Assembly (NCBI GenBank): GCA_006176705.1
Contig: QRFJ01005756.1
Location: 124,001 to 188,000 of the forward strand
From: Cocos nucifera
Lineage: Eukaryota; Streptophyta; Magnoliopsida; Arecales; Arecaceae
Length of the DNA: 64,000 bases
Direction: 5' to 3'
Shown: piece after piece, positions 57,090 through 64,000 of the stretch
Numbering within the stretch: the stretch's first letter is position 1
Layout: the number at the start of each line of letters is the position of its first letter
Translations under genes and position numbers: made by a program
The notes under the pieces: model-generated
What the model saw: only the letters and a program-made list of their open reading frames with translations
What the model was told of the DNA's origin: nothing
Databases searched by the model: none

Positions 57090-58400
57090 CGTATTTAGCC
57101 CACGAGGTTCTGACTTTTGCTCATGTTAGGATGGGGTTCTCCTCCCATTCCTAATGGACTATAGGGACACATTAGGGCCGTTGTTAGGGTCTTTCTTCTC
57201 ACCTCATCTAAAATGAATGAGGCCTTCGACTTTGCTCACGTTAGGACGAGGTTCTCCTCCTATTTCTAATAGACTGTAGGGGCATATTAGGGCCATTGTC
57301 GGGGCCTCTCCCCTCATCTCATTTAAAATAAACGAGGCCTTCGACTTTGCTCATGTTAGGATGAGATTTCTCCTCCTATTCCTAATGGACTGTAGGGGCA
57401 CATAAGGGCCATTGTCAGGACCTCTCCCTTCATGTCATCTTCTATTTCTAATGGAACTATAGGGACACATTAGGATCATTATCAGGGCCTCTCCCCTCAT
57501 CTTGTATAAAATGAACGAGGCCTTCGACTTTGCTCACGTTAGGACGAGGTTCTCCTCCTACTCCTAACGGAACTGTAGGAGCATATTAGGGGCATTGTTG
57601 GGGCCTCTCTTCTCACCTTGTCTAAAATGCATGAGGCCTTCGACTTTGCTCACGTTAGGACGAGGTTCTTCTCCTATTCCTAATAAGCTATAGGGGCACA
57701 TAAGGGCAGTTATCGGGGTCTCTTCCCTCATCTTGTCTAAAATGCACAAGGTCTTCGACTTTGCTGCACGTTAGGATGAGGTTCTCCTTCTATTCCTAAC
57801 GGCCTGTAGGGGCACATTAGGGTCATTGTCAGGGCCTCTCCCCTCATCTTGTCTAAAATGAATGAGGCCTTCGATTTTTCTCAATGTTAGGATGAGGTTC
57901 TCCTCCTATTTTTAATGGACTATAGGGGTACATTAGGGCCATTGTCAGGGCCTCTCCTCTCATCTTGTCTAAAATGAATGAGGCCTTCGACTTTGCTCAC
58001 GTTAGGACAAGGTTCTCCTCCTATTCCTAATGGACTGTAGGGGCACATTAGGACCATTGTCAGGGCCTCTTCCCTCATCTCATCTAAAATGAACGAGGTC
58101 TTTGACTTTGCTTGCGTTAGGATGAGGTTCTCCTCCTGTTCTTAATGGACTGTAGGGACACATTAGGGCCATTGTTAGGGCCTCTTCCCTCATCTTGTCT
58201 AAAATGAACAAGGTCTTTGATTTTGCTTACATTAGGATAAGGTTTTCCTCCTGTTCCTAATGAACTGTAGGGGCATATTAGGGCCGTTGTTAGAGCCTCT
58301 CTCCTCCTCCCGTCTTAAATAATCGGAGGTCTTTGACTCGCTCATGTTAGGATGAGGTTCTCCTCTTATTCCTAACATGACCATTTTTTATTGCTTCTTT
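57090..58400. repeat. About 115-bp tandem array in E
   Basis: About eleven units. The anchor phrase GAGGCCTTCGACTTTGCTCA (with variants) occurs near 57223, 57338, 57521, 57636, 57751, 57867, 57981, 58098, 58212 and 58327, with steps of 114-117 bp except one interval holding a damaged unit. Each unit also has GTTAGGATGAGGTTCTCCTC and TGTAGGGGCACATTAGGG. The rightmost unit passes into TCTTAAATAATCGGAGG, the form seen in F at 27480-27560. There is no unique spacer between units. Confidence 0.9.
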
Positions 58401-58444
58401 CCTGTTATCACATAGTTTTTGCACCAAGAAATAATATGTTGAAA

Positions 58445-58665
58445 TGAAGAAGTTTTATCGAAAAAAATTACTGACAGTATATTCTCAGATTTTCTAAATT
58501 TCAAGGTCGTGGGAGCATTGTTCCTCTGAGCTCCTTTAGATGATAAGTTTTGGGCTGGACGATCTTCTCTATTTCATACGGACTTTTCTAATTTGGGACA
58601 AGCTTCTCTTGGCTTTGAGGCTAAGAGATGGTGGCTTGCCGAAGTACTAAGTTCCCCAGAGATAG
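58445..58665 (-). pseudogene. Residual integrase C-terminus in E
   Basis: LGNLVLRQATISQPQSQEKL, then KSPYEIEKIVQPKTYHLKEL and NLRIYCQ match the end of F integrase (27865-27665). It begins abruptly at about 58660, where it is joined to gag sequence; this is the deletion junction. One stop near 58585. Confidence 0.75.
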
Positions 58666-58689
58666 TGTTGATGATATCGAGAGGCGGCC

Positions 58690-60287
58690 GATCTCCTTGT
58701 TGTTTCTAGCTGCGACAGCACCCTTGGCTGATCTTCTCTTGCTTAAGATCGACATCTAAGGAATTGACCCAGCCGACCTCTCTTGATGAGCTCCTCGATC
58801 TCATCTTGGAGCTGAATGCATTCTTCAATATCATGACCGTGGTCATGATGGTAGAGATAGTATTTGCTAGGATTGCGCTTGCTAGGATGAGTGCGCATCC
58901 TTTCAGACCTCGACAGTTGCTTCTTGATCTTCATTAATACTTGCATTTTTTGAGCATTGAGGGGGGCATGGTTGTGAAACCTTCTTGGGGAGAACTTCTT
59001 CGTGCCCTTCTGTCGAGGCATCTTTGACAACGAGCTCAAGAAGGAATTCAGAGTCCTTACGCTCAGAGGGAGTCCATGAGCGTAGTCGAACTTCATTCGG
59101 CCATCCAGTCGAGGCATCTTTGACAACGAGCTCAAGAAGAAGTTCGGGCTCCTTGCGCTCGGAGGGAGTCCATGAGCGTAGTCGAACTTCATTCGGCCAT
59201 CCATCAGCTATAGGTTTATTAGATTCATCCACCTACCGCTCTCCTGTGGCCTCCTCATCCTTCAACTTGAAGGCTTCTTCCACTCAGACATATCCTTCAG
59301 CCTGAGCTAGCAGATCAGCAAAGTCTCTAGGGTACTTCTTCTTCAGAGAGAATAATAAATCATTCTTCTAAAGGCCGTCCTTGAGTGCGGCCATTGCAAC
59401 AGATTGATCTAGGTTCTTAACCTCCAATGCAGCAGTATTAAATTAGGTGACAAAAGCCCAGATAGATTCTTTCTCCTTTTGCTTGATATTCATCAGAGAA
59501 TTCGAATCTCGATGGGGATGCCGGCTGCTAACAAAATGAGCTACAAACTGATGGCTCATTTAGTCAAAAAAGAAGATCGTACCTAGCTTCAATGTTGAGT
59601 ACTAGTTTGTTGTTGCTCTCTTTAAGATAGATAGGAAAGCTCGGCATAGGATGGCGTCTGGTGCGCCATGGAGCAGCATCATGGTCCGAAAGGCCTTCAG
59701 ATGATCGATCGGATTAGAGGTTCCATTGTAGCTTTTAAATTAGGGAAGCTTGAAGTTTGGTGGAATGGGCTCTTCCATAATTTGGAGAGAAAAAGGAGGA
59801 TCGATGTGGATGCCATCATGGTGAGCCAGGGCAACATGATGGAGTTTCTCAATCATCGGTCTATCTCTCATAGTTTTTGATCGAGGACGTCATCTCGATC
59901 GTAGATCTTGAAAGGCTTCCGACTGTAGATGGGTACGATCTCTTTCGAAGAAGAATCATGATCCAAATAAAAATCCACTGCTTTCTATTTTTTCTTTCCA
60001 AGGGCAGCAAGTATGCTAGCCCAAGTGCTCCTCCTTGGGATTGGTTCTTAACATCCCGATGATGGGTTTCTTGGTGGAACTACCACCGAAGGTTGCCGCA
60101 TGGTCTGCACCATTTTGATGAGGCCCTGAACCCACTGCATCAGCAGGTTAAACTGCTCTAGATCTTCCATAGCCGTCAGTGGAGGAGGAGGTTGAAGCAC
60201 CAATGATGGAGCAGGAATGGATGGATCTGACTCAGATCTGATGGTAGAAGCAGTAGATCTTCGAGTAGTCATCTTCTTTGGAGGCAT
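58690..60287 (-). pseudogene. gag of element E
   Basis: ATG at 60287 (MPPKKMTTRRSTAS), then FNLLMQWVQGLIKMVQTMRQ. The central gag domain is in broken frames (59880-59300). The C-terminal knuckle YYLYHHDHGHDIEEC (about 58860-58815) has lost its first Cys compared with F (YCLYHRDHGQDTEEC). A 96-bp direct duplication at about 59012-59203 repeats WPNEVRLRSWTPSERK and LLLELVVKDAST. Several frameshifts. Confidence 0.82.
59012..59203. repeat. 96-bp in-frame duplication in gag of E
   Basis: GTCGAGGCATCTTTGACAAC at about 59012 recurs at about 59108, unit 96 bp, equal to 32 codons. The copies differ at only a few bases. It lies between the gag domain and the zinc-knuckle-like region. Confidence 0.8.
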
Positions 60288-60411
60288 TTCTTGAGATTGA
60301 GGAAGAGGATGGAGATGAACCTTGAAGAAGAAGATCCACAGGATTGACTGAGCACTTCTTTAAGAACAAGGGTATCTCAGGAATAGAGGGCCCTTTCTCT
60401 AGTGCCAATCT

Positions 60412-61539
60412 TATTGGTGCAGAATCTGGTTGATGCCAGATCGAGCTGAAGTTGAGGAAGAAGAGGTCGCCGTCGGTGCAAAATAAAGTCAGCTCTAGCA
60501 GGACCTTCCGATGATCAAGTCAGCTCTTCTGACCAATAGAAATGGAGTGCTCAGACAAGAATTCAGTAAAGTTTTGGGAAAGAGAAGAGAGCTTAGAGAA
60601 AACATATCTGGAGGGTCCCTTTTTATAGATGAAGTCTGTAATAGATTGATAGTGACAGTCGTAACCATCTAGTAGTAGACCGCTTGGGGCCACGTGAAAT
60701 TTATTATTGAGAGGGATGTCGCCCATAGCAGATTGATAATGACAGCCATAACCGTCTGATAGTAGGGTCGCCTGTAGCAGACTGATAATGACAATCATAA
60801 CCATCCGATAGTGGACCGCTCGGAGCCACGTAGAGTTTATTATGGAGAGAGGTGTTTGCTATCATGATGTATCTGTTCATCGAGATTTAATAGTCAAAGC
60901 TCAGAGGAAGCAAGCATTGGTTGGTGAAGAGCTTTGACATATATCAATTTAAGAGGAGTTCAGACTCCTAAAGAGAATACAGCTAGAGGGGATCATTCAG
61001 ACAGAATGGTAGCTAAAATCTGAAAGTAATCTGCTGGAGGAATCTTGATGGAGTTTGACTAATAGAGAAGTCCAGAAGAAGTCCGAGTGATAGAAAAGTC
61101 TGGTTGAAGGAGTTCGGAAGAAGTTCAGCCGCTGGAGGAGTCGAAAAGGAGTTCGACCGCTGGAGGAGTCCGAAAGAGGTTCGACCGCTGGAGGAGTTTG
61201 GTTGGGGTTCGACCGTTGGAGGAGTCTGGAAGGAGTTCAATCGTTTGAGGAGTTCGAAAGGGGTTCAGCCACTGTAGGAGTTTGACTGGGGTTCGACCGT
61301 TGAAGGAGTTTGGGAGGGGTTTGACCGTTGGAGGAGTTTGGTTGGAGTTTGACCGCTGAAGGAGTCCAGAAGGGGTTCGACTGCTGGAGGAGTCCGAAAG
61401 GGGTTCGGCCATTGGAGGAGTTCAATTAGGGTTCGACCACTGAAGGAAGAATTTTCGATCAAAGCTCTTCCATAATTACTAGTTACATTAGGCTAAGCAT
61501 CAGATTAGACTTCGGCGAGAGCGGGGTTTATCCCCAACG
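60412..61539 (-). repeat. 5' LTR of element E, with internal minisatellite
   Basis: About 1128 bp, TATTGGTGCAGAATCTGG...TTTATCCCCAACG, the partner of 55118-56234. It has the same CTGGAGGAGT-type minisatellite at about 61110-61445. AGATTGGCACTAGAG just inside (60397-60411, read on the minus strand) is the likely PBS region. Confidence 0.85.
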
Positions 61540-61581
61540 ATGATATTTTTGATAGAAGAGAGCTTGGAATCATAAAGATGT

Positions 61582-63150
61582 TTAAGTTAGGGGATCAAGA
61601 ATTTCTAATTCTCTTCTAATCTCATAGAATTTATCTTCACTTAAGGCCTTAGTAAAAATATCAGCCAGTTGATTTTCAATATAAACATAATCAAGAATTA
61701 TGTCATTATTTTGATCATGCTCTCTTATGAAATGATGTCTTATTTCAATGTATTTTGACCTAGAGTGTTGGATTAGATTTTTAGTTAGATTTATGGCACT
61801 AGATTTTCACATCTTATGGTAGTTTTGTTTAGTTTGATGCCAAAGTCCTCAAGTTATTGCTTAATCCATAAGATTTTTGCACAGCAATTTCCGACTGCAA
61901 TGTATTCGACCTTGGCCATAGACAATGCTATCAAATTTTGCTTCTTGCTAAATCAAGAGATTAAGTTAACTCCTAGAAATTGGCAAGTTCTACTAGTGCT
62001 TTTTCTATCTAATTTATATCTAGCAAAGTCTGCATCTAAATATCCAATTAAATCGATTGATGAATTCTTAGAGTACCCTAAACCTATGGATTAAGTTTCT
62101 TTTAGGTATTTAAGTATTCTTTTTACAGTATTTAAATATGATTCTTTTGGATTAGATTGAAATCATGCACATAAATAAATACTAAACATGATATCTGATC
62201 TACTAGCAGTTAAATACAATAAAGAATCAATCATGCCTCTATAAAGTTTTTGATCAACACTTTTACCTCCTTCATCCTTGTCAAGCTTACATGATGGACT
62301 CATGGGGGTACCAATTTCTTTGGAGCTCTCCATCCTAAATCTCTTGAGTAGTTTTCTTATGTAGTTGCTTTGAGTGATGGAGATTCCTTCTTTTGTTTAT
62401 TTGATTTGAAGTTCGAGGAAGAATGTTAGTTCATCCATCATGCTCATCTTGAACTCTCTCTGCATGAGCTTAGCAAAATCTTGACATAAAGTATTATTAG
62501 TAGATCCAAATATAATGTCATCAACATATTTTTGTATTATTAAGATGTCATCATGATCTCTTTTAATGAAAATGGTTGTATCTACATTTCCTCTTGAAAA
62601 TTCATTATTAAGCAAGAATTTACTTAGTCTTTCATACCAAGCCCTAGGTGCTTGTTTTAAACCATATAATGCTTTGTTTAATTTGGAAACATGATTTGAA
62701 AAAGCATGATTTTCAAAACCGAGAGATTGTTCTACATAAACTTCTTCGGCAATATATCCATTTAGAAAAGCACTTTTAACATCCATTTGAAATAGCTTAA
62801 AATTCATAAAGCATGCATAAGTAAGTAAAAGTCTAATTGTTTCTAGTCTAGCAATAGGTGCAAAGGTTTCATCAAAATCAATTTTCTCTTCTTGATTATA
62901 ATTCTTTGCAACTAATCTTGCTTTATTCCTAATTACATTTTTATTTTCATCCAATTTATTTCTATATATCCATTTTGTACCAATTATTGGATAATTTTTA
63001 GATCTTGATACTATGGTCCATACATTATTTTTTTCGAATTGATTAAGTTCCTCTTGCATTGTATTATCCAATTATAATCTTTTTCGGCTTTATCAATCAT
63101 TTTGGATTTAAAATGACAAATAAATGAAAAATGATTGTATGCATCTCTAA
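61582..63150 (-). pseudogene. Reverse transcriptase and RNase H of element D
   Basis: RT 63071-62397 is open. It has MQEELNQFEKNNVWTIV, GTKWIYRNKLDE, ARLVAKNYN, FQMDVKSAFLNGYIAEE, ALYGLKQAPRAWYERL and an intact catalytic YVDD box (IIQKYVDDIIFGSTNN). It is the best-preserved RT in the window. It ends at a stop in FFLELQIK; RNase H follows in broken frames (62396-61582), with SDANF- and DRKST-equivalents and the terminal RRELEI. Stop near 61582, 38 bp from the E insertion TSD. Confidence 0.88.
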
Positions 63151-64000
63151 GTGAAGAGCGAGTTCTTACCCCATGTGTAGAATCACTAATAATTAGTTCT
63201 TTGGGATGATTGTGAACATACCTCCATTCTTTTGGAAGATCATTTATACATTGAGGTTGTTCTTGTTGTCCTTCATCCTCAATTTCTTGCTTATCTTCAT
63301 GATTCTCTTTATTTTGAATTATTGTATCCTTTAGGGTGATCTCCTTGAATCCTTCTATAAAAGGATCTGCATCATTAATACCCTCACTCTTCCTTGATGG
63401 AAGATCATTAGTCTCATCAAAACCAACATGTAGTGACTCCTTACTACTAAGGTTCTTTTGTTAAAAACTCTAAAAGCTTTACTAGAAGAGGAGTAACCAA
63501 AAAAAATAGCTTCATTGGATTTTGCATCAAATTTACCTAGTTTTTCTTTTTCATTGTTCAAAATAAAACATCGACAACCAAAAACATGAAAATATGCAAT
63601 GTTAGATTTTCTTCTTTTCCAAAGCTCATAAGATGTTTTCTTTAAAATTGGTCTGATTAGGGCACGGTTTAAGATGTAACATGCTGTATTAATTGCTTCC
63701 ATCCAAAAATATCTTGGAAGGTTGCTTTCACATAGCATAGTATGGGCCATTTCTTCAAGAGTTCTATTTTTTCTTTCTACTACATTTTGTTGGGGTGTCC
63801 TAGGTGCTGAAAAATTATGACTAATTTCTTTTTCATCATAAAATTTTTCAAAGTCTTGATTTTTAAATTTGGTTCCATGATCACTTCGAATGCTTTGAAT
63901 TGAAAACCATTTTTCATTTGTAACTTTTCAGTAAAACTTTATGAAAACATGAAAAGTTTCATCTTTGTGTGCCAAAAAGAAAATTCATGTAAAACCTGAG
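63151..64000 (-). pseudogene. Integrase of element D (partial, right edge)
   Basis: The C-terminal half of copia integrase: a core remnant near the right edge (KNQDF-, FSAPRTPQQN- and ERKN-type phrases in mixed frames, 63900-63750), then LPRYFWMEAINTACYILNRA, YELWKRRKSNIAYFHVFGC and DAKSNEAIFFGYSSSSKAF (63750-63480). A frameshift near 63460 precedes a linker to RT. The rest of integrase, protease, gag and the 5' LTR are outside the window. Confidence 0.85.

Larger units (their letters stand above)
55118..61539 (-). mobile_element. Element E: gag-only derivative of the F family, inserted in D
   Basis: LTRs at 55118-56234 and 60412-61539, TSD ATGAT (55113-55117 and 61540-61544). Ends are TGTTGGTG...; the last base of the right LTR is G where A is expected. 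The internal region is only about 4.2 kb: gag (60287 to about 58690) joined directly to the last part of the integrase C-terminus (about 58660-58445), so protease, RT, RNase H and most of integrase are missing. The rest is two tandem arrays (57090-58400 and 56310-56860). The antisense ORF of F is also absent. It could move only with enzymes supplied by a full F-type element. Confidence 0.85.
50915..64000 (-). mobile_element. Element D: third Sirevirus-like copia element (runs off right edge)
   Basis: The 3' LTR is at 50915-52172. The minus-strand internal order is integrase (right edge), RT, RNase H (to 61582), spacer, third ORF (54566-52955), polypurine tract. The 5' LTR, gag and protease are beyond the window. 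The left flank AGCTT (50910-50914) is the presumed TSD. Element E (55118-61539) sits between RNase H and the third ORF. The gene plan equals A and B but the LTR sequence differs, so it is a separate family. Confidence 0.86.

Noticed and set aside
57090..58400. Regular direct repeats considered as a CRISPR-like array
   Set aside because: Units are contiguous, about 115 bp, imperfect, and have no unique spacers; the context is a plant retrotransposon.
61816..62094. 92-codon + strand frame
   Set aside because: Shadow of the minus-strand RNase H of D; the same applies to 6104-6373 in A.

Overview
The window is nuclear DNA of a flowering plant. It is AT-rich and consists almost entirely of nested LTR retrotransposons, with the 3' half of one intron-containing plant gene: the large subunit of ADP-glucose pyrophosphorylase (AGPase), 45521-49035, + strand. 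The repeat families and intron style suggest a large-genome monocot, possibly a palm. That placement is inference; nothing in the window proves the species. I saw no tRNA, rRNA, CRISPR array or prokaryotic feature.

Layout, with element names A to J as used in the entries. 1-1374: right end of element H (- strand), with a 5' LTR at 500-1374. 1375-1601: a short exposed piece of Ty3/gypsy Tat-like element F. 1602-24164: element A (- strand, Ty1/copia Sirevirus-like, TSD CTGGG). A is split by element B (10154-22251, + strand, Sirevirus-like, TSD CATTT), which is split by C (15156-17608, probable solo LTR, TSD AAGCA). 24165-37074: the rest of F (- strand), with an antisense coiled-coil ORF, integrase, two RNase H regions, RT, protease and gag, interrupted by a second solo-LTR-like insertion G (31556-34023, TSD TCCCA). 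F itself sits in the protease region of copia element I (37075-38527). J (38528-45180, - strand chromovirus, TSD AGAAG) lies beside or within the LTR of I. The AGPase exons follow, then a poorly classified spacer (49036-50914). From 50915 to the window end runs D, a third Sirevirus-like element (- strand). D is split by E (55118-61539, TSD ATGAT), a gag-only deletion derivative of the F family that carries tandem arrays.

The target-site duplications give an insertion order: I first, F into I, then H, A and G into F, B into A, C into B. J went into or beside I, and E into D. Essentially every retroelement ORF is broken by stops, frameshifts or active-site substitutions, and paired LTRs are visibly diverged, so these are old copies. 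The AGPase exons, in contrast, keep an open frame across seven exons with GT-AG junctions.

The most interesting signals are these. (1) A third ORF lies downstream of RNase H in A, B and D, with a shared sequence signature, a coiled-coil tail and no membrane segment. (2) Each element's own LTR palindrome-type motif recurs just upstream of that third ORF. (3) F carries an antisense, apparently intron-containing coiled-coil ORF. (4) E has lost almost all of pol and gained about 115-bp and 62-bp tandem arrays.
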